Below, piece by piece: positions 54,875-64,000 of a stretch of 64,000 nt of DNA (within the stretch, counting starts at the first letter, position 1; every line of letters starts with the position of its first letter). A program made the position numbers and the translations under genes. Under the pieces are notes generated by a model. It saw nothing but the letters and a program-made list of their open reading frames with translations, was not told where the DNA came from and did not search any database. The stretch covers positions 310,001 through 374,000 of the forward strand of contig NC_091278.1 in NCBI RefSeq assembly GCF_042100115.1, given 5' to 3'. The stretch is from Alternaria dauci (taxonomy: Eukaryota; Ascomycota; Dothideomycetes; Pleosporales; Pleosporaceae).

Positions 54875-55531
54875 CTAATCGTCGTAATGTCGGATAACTC
54901 CATCCGAAGCCGTCGTCTCAAAATGACCATCACCGCCACAAAACTGAACCTTGACATTGAGCGTAGCCATTGAAGATTTAAAATCCGATCTAACCATGAT
55001 ACGGCCAGGATTCTCGGGATTACGTGAGAGTTCTCCATCTTTTGTCGTTACCAATAGACAAGTCCTGTCTTTCAACGTCTGCTGATCCAGAATGACAAGC
55101 TCGTAAGGGGCGATGCCGTCTCTCTTGCGATCCAGGTGCTGCGCTGCCCATGCGATGACGTCTTGCGCGCTCCAATTCAGAAACGGCGTGGATGGATCCT
55201 CGGAAACGGGGGCGGAGATGTAGCTGGTGATTTGGGATATGTCTTGTGTATCGACGAGTACAGCTATGTTGTTTGTCAGGTAGGATTCAGACAGCTGTAG
55301 GTCTGCGACCTAATGATGAATCTTCCGTTTTGCGTACCAATTCCGTCGACTTCCTCGAAATCCGGCACTCCATGGCTCAGTGTGACGAACTCTTCCAGCA
55401 CCTGTTTGCCGATCAGCGTTGCAATTCCAATAATGAGATTTGTGTTCATCCACGAGAACTCATCAGCTTACTTGTCTCGGGATACTGGCAGTGCAAAAGA
55501 TGGGGATAGCATCCTTTAGTTTCTCAGACAT
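54875..55531 (-). CDS. Unrecognised 170-residue protein, three exons
   Basis: I assembled this from short minus-strand exons: 55531-55472, 55401-55338 and 55263-54875. The junctions are GTAAGC/CAG and GTACGC/ATAG and phases agree; of the two AG sites near exon 3 only the one at 55264 avoids a stop. The protein begins MSEKLKDAIPIFCTASIPRQ, then VLEEFVTLSHGVPDFEEVDGI, then VLVDTQDISQITSYIS, and near the end GRIMVRSDFKSSMATLNVKVQF and ETTASDGVIRHYDD. It has no signal peptide or membrane segment, so it is probably cytosolic. Its final third looks like a compact alpha/beta domain, but I do not recognise a family with confidence. It lies among secreted accessory genes. Confidence 0.6.
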
Positions 55532-56016
55532 GTTCGCTGCCTCGAAGGTTGTGTGTTTAGCCGTGTGTTAAGTATGTTTGAACTGGGTACCGTATGACTG
55601 TGCTTTGGTCGGGACCGCGGCTAGATTATATACTGCCCGGTGTTGGATTTACATAGTAGCTAGGGAGCTGACAGTATGACGTATCTCGCTTACGCCCTGT
55701 GCCATTGTTCCAACATGCGATGATCCCCGGCTGACAGGTACCTTGAATAATCCAGGGGTATACGGACAGGGCGTAATCTGGAACTCGGTCAGTGTTGCTT
55801 TGGGGCCATGAGGTTTGTGACTCGACGGGCTGCCTAGCATTATCCACGCCGCACAGGATGTAAGCCATGTCAAGATACGCCTGCGACGGCTTGCTCAAGA
55901 TCATTCGAACATAAAAGCCCTTTGATGTCTAGATAATGTAGAGACAACTTCCAGTGAGCAACCCTCAATCAAGAATCCTCCTTTAGTACCTTAAGCTACC
56001 TATCAAGACAACCACA
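55532..56016. other. Intergenic, divergent
   Basis: 485 bp between divergent genes. A 92-codon minus-strand frame (55626-55904) has no recognisable family. ATAAAAG (55911-55917) about 100 bp before the next ATG may serve as a TATA element. Confidence 0.5.
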
Positions 56017-56880
56017 ATGAACTCTCTTGCCGGCCCCATCTTTGTCCTCTCCACCTTGGTCGCAAGTACTCTCGGCCAGACTGTGCGTAACTACAATTGC
56101 GCCAGACAGCCGACTATCTGCACGAACATCTGTTACTACCAGACGTGCGTCCAACCCGGCAATGACCTCTTCACCTACGACCCCAGTGGTGATGCCGACC
56201 AAAAGCGCATCGACTCTGGGGTCACTCCTGACCCGTCAAGCCGCCAGCGCCCCTGTCTCGGTCTTGTAGATGGAGGACCAGGCATGGAGACTGACGAGTT
56301 TCCTTTTGCGAGCATGGCCGAGGGCGGTGCTGGCGCGACGCTTATCTGTACCAGTGGAGCCGAGCAGCGCTGTGAGTGAAATGTAGCGGTTCAAGTCATA
56401 TAGGACTGTGCTAATATGCTGGCAGCGCAAGGTGGTGTTCTTCGTCAGTTGTATCGCCCACTCAATTCAAACGGCGAACAGTTTCGCCTGGCCCTTACGA
56501 ATACCAATGGGGTGTAAGTACACTCCTTCGCGCTACCTCACCGTCCATGCATGTCAGTCAAGCTAACACCACACAGTGCGTATTGCGACCAAGCTGCAAC
56601 GCCAGCTACAGGTTGCAACGGCTTAGAATTCCCTGGCTTCCGTTTCTTGCAGGACGACGGGCTATACTGCCAATGGGACATTGACATTTCCGATGGCGAA
56701 CAGATCCTCTGCGTCAATGCAGATGATGGCACGATTGTGGATCCGCCCGCGAAGCTTCGCCTCCGGTCGGAAGAGGCTCTTCGGGGGATGAACTGGACCA
56801 ATCTGCTTCATGTTAGGGATCCCGAGTTGGTGAAGCGTATGGCGGCTGAAGAGCCTGTTTCCATTCCTTTCGAGGGCTGA
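56017..56880 (+). CDS. Secreted NucA/NucB-like deoxyribonuclease
   Basis: Three exons (56017-56371, 56426-56513, 56577-56880) give 248 residues. A signal peptide (MNSLAGPIFVLSTLVASTLGQ) is followed by a cysteine-rich region (YNCARQPTICTNICYYQTC). The NucA/NucB-type core is seen in DEFPFASMAEGG (Asp93, Glu94), then QGGVLRQLYRPLN, which corresponds to the catalytic Asp-Glu and later Gln/Asn positions of the bacterial sporulation/competence nucleases. Ten or more cysteines suggest a stable extracellular protein. The role is probably DNA degradation outside the cell (nutrition, or removal of host extracellular DNA), which is inference. Introns have GTGAGT and GTAAGT donors with CTAAT and CTAAC branch sites. 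Confidence 0.8.
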
Positions 56881-57630
56881 GTGTGGCATGTAAAGCAGAT
56901 TTAGCACACATTGGATGTGGTTTGTCAGGTTCTTTCCGTACACAAACTCTGGGATTCGATCATCGGGCTGCTTATCAATTTGTACCTGGAAAGGACTTCC
57001 CATGCCATGATGCTGTGATGAGCGAAACCGAGATGACTTTCTAGCAAGGAGCGAAGCTTTGTGTGTACTTACTGTTCCACGCAAGTCCGTCGACAACACG
57101 TGCATGGCCTCTTGAGAAGTTGGAAGTAGAGTTTGAGTAAGGTCTTAGCAAATGTTAGGTAGCCGCCCGCTCTTACCGGCGGCCCCTCCAGCTCGCTTGT
57201 GGAGAAGGCGCTAAGCGGGGAGATCGTACCACTTCCAGCAGACTGATCTCCGCACTCGAAGCTGGTCGCGATCTGGAGACTGGCTGACTAGGTTCCCCCG
57301 CTTTTTAGAGGCACCCGTCCTGCATGCACGTTACTAAAGTCATCCATGCAGACAGCTGGGACTAGTTCTCGACGCGTCTATAGACGTGGTGTGAGAAACC
57401 CAAACCAAACTCTAACAGCCAATATCAGACCCTGCGTCGTCCATTCAGAAAGCCTATCGCTGCGTCAGCCCGCACAAAAGGAAGAGCCATAATCACGAGA
57501 TGACCTGATGTCTGCTGCACATATTATCATCATCACCACACTCTCTTAGTTTCTGCTCCAACCAAGTTCATGTATAAAGACTAGAGAGCCAAGGGGTTGA
57601 TGACATACACAGAATCCATCTCAATAAACC
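56881..57630. other. Intergenic, nuclease to small orphan gene
   Basis: 750 bp. Contains a short inverted pair around 57215-57265 (GGGGAGATC / GATCTCC) and a TATAAA (57573-57578) ahead of the next gene. No gene seen. Confidence 0.5.
57573..57578 (+). promoter_or_regulatory. TATA box of small orphan gene
   Basis: TATAAA, 58 bp before the ATG at 57631, supporting real transcription of the small frame. Confidence 0.4.
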
Positions 57631-58068
57631 ATGTCTCTCCCAGCATCGAACACAAAACAAACTTTCCTACCCCTGGTCCCAGAGCCGCACCCACGCTCTG
57701 ACAAAACCTCACCTCCAACCACCACTGCAAGCCAACAACCACTCTGCACATCTCCAACGCAGCCACCCATGCTCACCACCACCAAAGTCGTGCCGCAGAC
57801 GGTCGACCAAGACCCGCTGCTCCAGTCTCCACGCATCGACCAACCCCCAACATCAATCGCAGAAGAAATGCATGCTGGTGAAAACAAAGTAGGGGGTGAG
57901 AAGCTGGTAGCGCGCCCTTGGCCCATTCCTCATGCAATAGAACAACAGAAACATGTTTGGTATGGCTCCATGTTGGGCATGGGGGCATCCAAGGTCAAGG
58001 ACGAATGGGGGTTTTCTAGCGCAAGTGTCTCGCGGGCGCATACTCCGGATGCTGCTGGTAAAGCTTGA
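57631..58068 (+). CDS. Hypothetical 145-residue Pro/Thr-rich protein
   Basis: A single frame from a good start context (AAACCATGTC) with an upstream TATAAA. The first 75 residues are low-complexity, rich in Pro, Thr, Ser and Gln (SPPTTTASQQPL); the second half is less biased (GGEKLVARPWPIPHAIEQQ, GASKVKDEWGFSSASVSRAHTPDAAG). There is no signal peptide, membrane segment or known domain. The tail resembles short disordered proteins common in Pezizomycotina, but chance coding cannot be excluded. Confidence 0.45.
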   Translation: MSLPASNTKQTFLPLVPEPHPRSDKTSPPTTTASQQPLCTSPTQPPMLTTTKVVPQTVDQDPLLQSPRIDQPPTSIAEEMHAGENKVGGEKLVARPWPIPHAIEQQKHVWYGSMLGMGASKVKDEWGFSSASVSRAHTPDAAGKA

Positions 58069-58197
58069 GAGTTTAGTCGTATGTTGAAGACAGTATTTCA
58101 TACATGTACACATGGTACAATGGTAGTAGTGAATCCTTGGAGTTTAGTCGTATATCGAAAAAACATGTCATACATATACACGTGGCACAGATACCAT

Positions 58198-59542
58198 CTA
58201 TACTTTGGGCGTCTCTCCCTTTGGCGTCTCAACATTTGGCGTCTCAAACTCGGCCTTGCCATCCTTGACAGTAGCATACCTTAGCGTCCCCGAAGCATCC
58301 GTATTAGGTATGGGTGCCTTGGTGCCCTCTCCTATCGACTTGATCTCTTCTTTAATCTTCCGCGTCGCAGCATCCTCAACAGCACCTGGCGGGCTATCCG
58401 CAATCTCGTCTACGTTCCTCAGGGTGAGGACGTCACTGATACGCGAGGCGCGAGATTGGAGCAACATGGTGGTTGGGCCTTCGAAGCGGAGGAATAACTG
58501 CGTGTTGTCAGCGTGGGTGGTGGGTGTTTGTCGTGACGTTATGACTTACCCTGTCGCCCCAGACTGTTCTCCGCAGCCACGTCTTGAGGGTGTAGTATGT
58601 AGTTGCTAGGGCGCGCCATGTGCCAGTCTTGCTCATAGCGCGGAAGAATTTTGTGTTCTGGACCATGGAGCCAAAGCCGAGGTCTGGGACTTGGAAGCGG
58701 AGGTTGGACGACTTGAATCGGAAGGGAATTGGTGGTGTGTTGGAGGCCGTGTATGCTACAACGTTGCTGTCTTGTTGTTAGTATACATATCCAAGTGTGC
58801 CTGTCGTCTCAGCGTACCTGGGATGCGCAACGTAGCTCTCGCCCGCCTTGACTTGGACCTGGTATATTTGGCCGCTTCCCGCCAGTGCCAACAGTCCCCT
58901 GCCGGTGATGTATGTGTTTCCCCAGTGTGCGAGGCCCAACTTGACATTGTACTGTGGTTTCAGCTTCAGCGTATGGCCAGTCCACGCCAGCAGTGCCTGT
59001 CTCTGGCTGATGATCCAGTCGTCTCGTCCGTCCATGTTGACGGAGACGATGCTCGATATGGGCGACTTTGTGGAAACGAGAGCTGTGACGGGGCTCGTCG
59101 AAGACACTTTCTGGTAGAGGAAGGGGATGCCGACGGGGGCTCTCTGCAAGGGCTCGAGGACCGAGAGGGTGGACAGCGTGTTCTCCGACTTTCCGCTGAG
59201 GCCGACGAGGGTGCCACGGCGGGTGTAGAGCGTCTGCGATGCCGAGAGGGAGACGGAGAGGAGCGAGAAGGGGGTGCCTATGACTTCGAACCGGGCGTCT
59301 GACATGTGGTGAGTTTGTGTCTTTTTTGCCAGTTTGTGTCTATTTTTCACAGTCTCTTCCTTACCTGGAGTGTGCATCGGCGCCGCTGTGCCCTCAACAC
59401 TGACTGCCTGTTGCAGCGCGGGCTCCGTCGACGAATTGGTGGCAGATATGTTGATGCATCGCGCGGCAGTGGGCGTCCGCCGTATGGCAGCCGCCGATGT
59501 GCGCGAGAAGGTCCCCCAGGGCGAGGCAGCCGGTCGTAACAT
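58198..59542 (-). CDS. AIM24: Mitochondrial biogenesis protein Aim24
   Basis: Four minus-strand exons (59542-59365, 59298-58818, 58766-58550, 58497-58198) give 391 residues. Aim24 is an inner-membrane protein that supports MICOS and respiratory complex stability in yeast. The N-terminus is a mitochondrial presequence ([22 protein letters not shown]). The AIM24 beta-sandwich follows: [31 protein letters not shown], then [22 protein letters not shown] and [17 protein letters not shown], the last spanning intron 2. The C-terminal segment [21 protein letters not shown] is typical. The tail ends in short [12 protein letters not shown] repeats. An in-frame ATG at 59593 adds 17 residues. The gene is divergent from ATM1, another mitochondrial gene, 247 bp away. 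Confidence 0.92.
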
Positions 59543-59789
59543 GGCTGTGCCGGTCAATTGGCGCGTGTTTGCGGTGGGCGATGTTCTCGACAAGCTCCGA
59601 GCAGCGATGATGCAAGACTCGCTTCAGCCCTGCCGCCGGGGGGAAAACGCGCTAAGCAACGTGGGATGCATGGCGACATGGCTCCAGGTACTCACGCAAA
59701 CGCCTTGTTTGTCTCCTCCAATTCCCAGCATATAACCCTCCCTCTCCCCCTGTGGTAGCGGTTGGAATCCCTAACATGTGGCATCTGCC
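59543..59789. promoter_or_regulatory. Compact bidirectional promoter, AIM24 / ATM1
   Basis: Only 247 bp separate the start codons of two divergent nuclear genes for mitochondrial proteins. A shared promoter is likely on spacing alone; no factor site is identified. Confidence 0.5.
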
Positions 59790-61944
59790 ATGTTGATCCA
59801 ACCACTTGCCCGCGCCGCCAATCGGCCGGGCCTTCGAGCATGCAGTTTGCGCCCGCATCCTCTCCACCACGGCATCCGCGTCTTCACCTCCTCCCCGCTG
59901 CACAGGAAAGATGCCCACGGCCAGCGGCCAAAGCCAGGCGCCAAGCCAGCCCTCGAAGCTACCAAGCCGGCCGTCGACGCCGCTGCTGCCAAAGTCGCAA
60001 AGACGGATCCGTTGCTCCAGGAGCAGGTCTTGACCACCAAGGAGCAGCGCAAGGCCGATTGGGCCATTATGAAAGAGATGACAGCATACCTGTGGCCCAA
60101 GGACAATCTGGGTACACGCCTCAGGGTCGGCCTCAGTGTGGGCTTGCTTGTAGGCGCAAAGCTGCTAAACGTCCAAATTCCCTTCTACTTCAAGAGCATT
60201 GTAGACGCCATGAACATAGACTTTGCAGCTGTTGGCGGCACAGCGACCACAGTGGCAGGCTCTATGATCATTGCATGTAAGCTAGACCCGACAATGCATC
60301 TTCCTACCACTCTCGCTGAGACTTCCCCTAGACGGCGTCACGCGCATTGGCGCGACCGTGTCCCAAGAACTCCGCAATGCTGTCTTCGCCAGCGTGGCCC
60401 AGAAAGCTATCCGCAAGGTCGCGTGCAGTGTCTACGAACACTTGCTAAGGCTCGACTTGAGCTTTCATCTGTCAAGACAGACCGGAGGCTTGACACGGGC
60501 CATTGACCGCGGAACCAAGGGCATCAGCTTCCTGCTGACCGCCATGGTATTCCACATCTTTCCGACCGCACTCGAGATCTCATTAGTATGCGGTATCCTG
60601 ACATACCAATACGGCTGGCAGTTTGCTCTCATCACCGGCACCACCATGACCGCCTACTCCGTCTTCACCATCATGACCACATCATGGCGCACCAAATTCC
60701 GCAAGCAAGCCAACGCCGCAGACAACAAGGCCGCCACCGTCGCCGTCGACTCCATGATAAACTACGAAGCAGTAAAGTACTTCAATAACGAAAAGTACGA
60801 AGTTGGCCGCTACGACAAAGCCCTCAAAGACTACGAAAAAGCGTCCATCAAGGTTGCCACCTCCCTCGCCTTCCTCAACTCGGGTCAGAACATCATCTTC
60901 TCCTCCGCACTAACCGCCATGATGTACCTTGCCGCCAACGGCGTCGCCACGGGCCAACTCACAGTCGGCGACCTCGTCATGGTCAACCAGCTCGTCTTCC
61001 AGCTCTCCGTGCCCCTTAACTTCCTCGGCTCCATGTACCGCGAGCTCCGCCAGAGTCTTCTGGACATGGAGACCTTGTTCAACCTCCAAAAGGTCAACGT
61101 AGCCGTCAAGGATAAGCCAGATGCCAAGCCCCTCGCCCTTAAGACCGGAGAGATCAAGTTCGAAAACGTAACCTTTGGATACCGTCCTGATAGACCCATT
61201 ATCAAGAACCTCAGCCTTACCATCCCCGCGGGCAAGAAAGTCGCCATCGTCGGGCCCAGCGGCTGCGGAAAATCAACCATCCTCCGCCTTCTTTTCCGCT
61301 ACTACGACGCGCAAGAAGGACGTATCCTAATCGACGGCCAAGACATCCGCGACGTTTCGCTAGACAGTCTCCGCAAAGCCATCGGCGTCGTACCCCAAGA
61401 CACGCCACTCTTCAACAACACAATCCAGCACAACATCCACTACGGCAATCTCGCCGCCACCCAGGACCAAGTCATCGAAGCCGCACGCCGCGCCCGCATC
61501 GACGAGAGCATCGCCCGTTTCCCGGACGGATACCAGACCATGGTGGGCGAGCGCGGCATGATGATTTCCGGCGGCGAGAAACAGAGACTTGCCATTGCGA
61601 GACTTGTGCTCAAGGACCCGCCGTTCTTGTTCTTTGATGAGGCCACGTCGGCGCTGGATACGCATACGGAGCAGGCGCTCCTGTCGCATATTAATTCGCT
61701 GGTGAGGGAGAAGAGGCGCACGTCCGTGTTTGTGGCGCATAGGCTGCGCACGATTTATGATAGCGATGTTATTATTGTGTTGAGCGAGGGCGGGGTGGCG
61801 GAGAGTGGGACGCATCAGGATTTGATTGATCGGGATGGCTTGTATAGTGAGCTTTGGAGTGCGCAGGAGACGATGTTTGTGGATAAGGAGGAGCTGGGGG
61901 ATGGAGAGGGCGAGGAGAAGGGTACGGATGGGGAGAAGAAGTAG
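59790..61944 (+). CDS. ATM1: Mitochondrial ABC transporter Atm1
   Basis: Two exons (59790-60276, 60332-61944) encode 699 residues. Atm1 is the inner-membrane half-transporter that exports a glutathione-linked sulphur compound needed for cytosolic iron-sulphur proteins. There is an Arg-rich presequence ([21 protein letters not shown]). The membrane domain includes the conserved [21 protein letters not shown] and [16 protein letters not shown]. The nucleotide-binding domain has Walker [10 protein letters not shown] (about residue 470), Q-loop [10 protein letters not shown], signature [12 protein letters not shown] (about 575), Walker [13 protein letters not shown] and the H-loop VAHRL. The signature Gly-Gly-Glu matches Atm1 and ABCB7. 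The start is the ATG at 59790; nothing in frame upstream is better. Confidence 0.96.
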
Positions 61945-62556
61945 GTGGTGGATCGTTACGTTGGTTCATGTTTTTTGATATATATAACCTCGTGCGTTTG
62001 TTGTTGGATGTTTGGGCTACGACGGGGATGAAGACTAGACATGGGTTTCCCATGTAATTTGGTTTTCTCTGAATAGACGAACTTGTTGCATTTTCGTTGC
62101 TTCTTAAAGTCTGCTTGTACATCTTACATCAGAATATGGAGCAACAACGCGGCGCCTCACCCTAAACTGGTTAGCGTGCTCAAGGTCCGGTTCTCGGGCC
62201 CTAAGCGGCCAACGACGTTTGATATGCAGACAAACCATCAGCCAATTCATCCTCGCCAACCTCATCTTTGTGAATTATGCTAGTCTATGCGCATCTTGGG
62301 AGTGAAAGACGCGTGATGACTCCTCCTCGCTCATCCCTTCCACAGAGTACGCCTGTGCGTACGTCATGCATGACTGGACAGGTGCAGCACGCGACGCGAC
62401 ACGCGAGGCATGCTTGTCTGCCACCATTCATCACCATTGACGGGGAGAGATTTCTAGAGATTCTTAGAGATTCTAACCTGTCGATCGGAAATTAACCTCA
62501 GCCGCCCTTCAGTACCAATAGTACACAGCTCCGATTGCATGTATTAGACCGGAGAA
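61945..62556. other. Intergenic, ATM1 to MFS transporter
   Basis: 612 bp with no gene recognised. Promoter and leader of the transporter presumably fill the second half. Confidence 0.5.
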
Positions 62557-64000
62557 ATGCAGACCCAGAACGACCAAGAGTCGCAGAATCACCATTTGCA
62601 CGACAACGACGTGCTCGCCAAAGACGAAGATGCGTCAAATATAACAGACATCGAAGTGAAAATGGTCGTTCCACCATCAGAAACAGCAATTCCGTATACA
62701 GTTTTTACCAAGGCTGAGCGGCGGATGATAACATGGCTTATCGGATGCAGCATGTTCTTCTCTCCTTTCACAGCCAACATCTACTTTCCATGTCTCGAAG
62801 AACTGCAATACGCTGTGGGCGTCGACTCAAGCCTGATCAATCTCACCATCACGACATACCTCATTGTCCAGGCGATAGCGCCAGCCTTTTGTGGAGATCT
62901 GGCCGACAATCTAGGCCGACGCCCTGTTTATCTCATTACCTTCGCTATATACGTCTGCGCCAATCTGGGTCTTGCGCTTCAGCAGAATTATGCTGCTCTA
63001 ATGGTTCTTCGTGGTCTCCAGAGCTTCGGGTGCTCCGCAACCGTTGCTATTGGGTACGGAGTAATTGCTGATGTTGCGACGCCATCTACTCGTGGAAGTA
63101 TGTTGGGACCTGCTATGATTGCGACGAACCTTGGCCCAAGCATAGGTCCTCTCGTCGGCGGTGTACTGGCAGCACGAGCTCACTGGAGATGGGTCTTTTG
63201 GTTACTGGTTATTGTTGGGGCCGCCTTCCTTGTCGTTCTTGGCCTTGTCTTTCCTGAGACTGGGCGCAACGTTGTAGGAAATGGCAGTATTGTGGCACCA
63301 AAATGGAATAGACCTTTGTTGCATTCACACCGACAGCGAGGCCTGGTAGCATTCGGCGAAGAGAGACTGTGGAAAAAGAGAAGCCTAATACCCAACCCGT
63401 TCAAAGCTCTTCTGGTCTGTTTCCATCGAGACACCGCTGCTGTTTTGTCCATCAGTGCTGTTTACTATGCCGCCTACTATTGTATCCAAGCCTCCATCCC
63501 GGTCATCTTCACGGAGGTCTACGGTCTTAACGAACTCCAGATCGGGTTATGTTACCTCTCGATTGGAACAGGAGTCATTCTCGGTGGCTACGCTAATGGC
63601 AAGTTAATGGACTACAACTATCGCTCAACAGCCAAAGCAAATAACATAACCGTCGATAAGGTCGTTGGTGAGGACCTGGTCAAGTTTCCAATCGAAAAGG
63701 CGCGGTCTCGGATGTCGTGGCTTCTGATCCCGATATCTACTGCAGTCATTGTTGGGTACGGATGGGTCTTGCGCGAAGGAATCGTATGCCGTTCGTGCTG
63801 CCAGCGCTTCCAAAAGACTAACAATATCTCAGCATATAAGCGTACCACTGATATTCTTGTTCCTACATGGCTTCCTTGCCACATGCATCTGCCAGGTAAT
63901 CGACCTTGACTCATATCATCGGCAATGACGCTGACAAGCTTTATAGACACACAACACCCTTATTATGGATATCTCGCCCCAGAACACAAGCACTGCCGCT
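62557..64000 (+). CDS. MFS multidrug transporter (DHA1 family), cut by window end
   Basis: Three exons are visible (62557-63783, 63833-63895, 63947 to the edge at 64000); the C-terminus is outside. The N-terminal 55 residues are acidic and cytosolic. TM1 begins MITWLIGCSMFFSPFTANIYFP, the DHA1 start. MFS motif A is GDLADNLGRRPVY, and TM5 has the GPAMIATNLGPSIGPLVGGVL antiporter motif C. A long central loop (about residues 235-285) separates the two halves. The last exon reads THNTLIMDISPQNTSTA, the conserved TM11 region. These are drug:H+ antiporters (yeast Qdr/Flr1-like) that export toxins and antifungals. Introns have CTAAC and CTGAC branch sites. Confidence 0.9.

Noticed and set aside
55626..55904. 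92-residue minus-strand frame
   Set aside because: It starts with MILSKPSQAYLDMAYILCG and has no signal peptide or family; overlapping frame 55649-55873 is equally open. Could be a gene remnant, but I cannot support it.
58741..58770. Apparent frameshift in AIM24 exon 3
   Set aside because: On careful recount the reading frame is intact when exon 3 starts at 58766; the [12 protein letters not shown] block reads through normally.

Overview
The window is nuclear DNA of a filamentous ascomycete (Pezizomycotina; a Dothideomycete such as a Pleosporales member is my guess, not proven). The reasons are many short introns (about 45-95 nt, with GTRNGT donors and CTAAC/CTGAC branch sites 10-20 nt before the acceptor), divergently paired histone H3/H4 genes with introns, and fungal families such as Zn2Cys6 regulator, Atg26, RasB-type Ras, GH43 and NucA/NucB-like secreted nuclease. 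I see about 30 protein genes and no rRNA, tRNA or CRISPR.

Left edge (1-5 kb), accessory in character: a tiny two-exon gene (279-583) encodes an 80-residue secreted precursor with two near-identical 17-residue repeats, each preceded by a Lys-Lys-Arg processing site. This is the architecture of fungal ribosomal peptide (dikaritin/ustiloxin-like) or Kex2-processed repeat precursors. It is followed by a CAP10/GT90 glycosyltransferase, a 244-bp MITE-like element with TA target duplications, and an S28 serine carboxypeptidase. This is the best candidate for an undescribed system; any UstYa-type oxidases would have to lie left of base 1.

Middle (5.9-46 kb), mostly housekeeping: FCP1 CTD phosphatase, an F-box-like protein, a Zn2Cys6 regulator, mitochondrial uL11, RAD54, a Prp2-type DEAH helicase, a PLP-dependent ammonia-lyase, an EI24/Rrt8-like membrane protein, vacuolar protease Pep4, sterol glucosyltransferase Atg26, a RED-like splicing factor (probable GC-AG intron), a GH43 glycosidase, the H4/H3 pair, a peroxiredoxin-like protein, exonuclease V, a HAD dehalogenase and a propionyl/acetyl-CoA synthetase.

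Right (46-64 kb): a RasB-type Ras gene sits between unusually large gene-free flanks (2.7 and 2.2 kb) rich in simple repeats. Then comes a second accessory patch (51.6-58 kb): a BAHD-like acyltransferase, a six-cysteine small secreted protein, an unrecognised three-exon gene, a secreted NucA/NucB-like nuclease and a small orphan. The window ends with a divergent mitochondrial pair (AIM24/ATM1) and an MFS drug transporter cut by the window edge.
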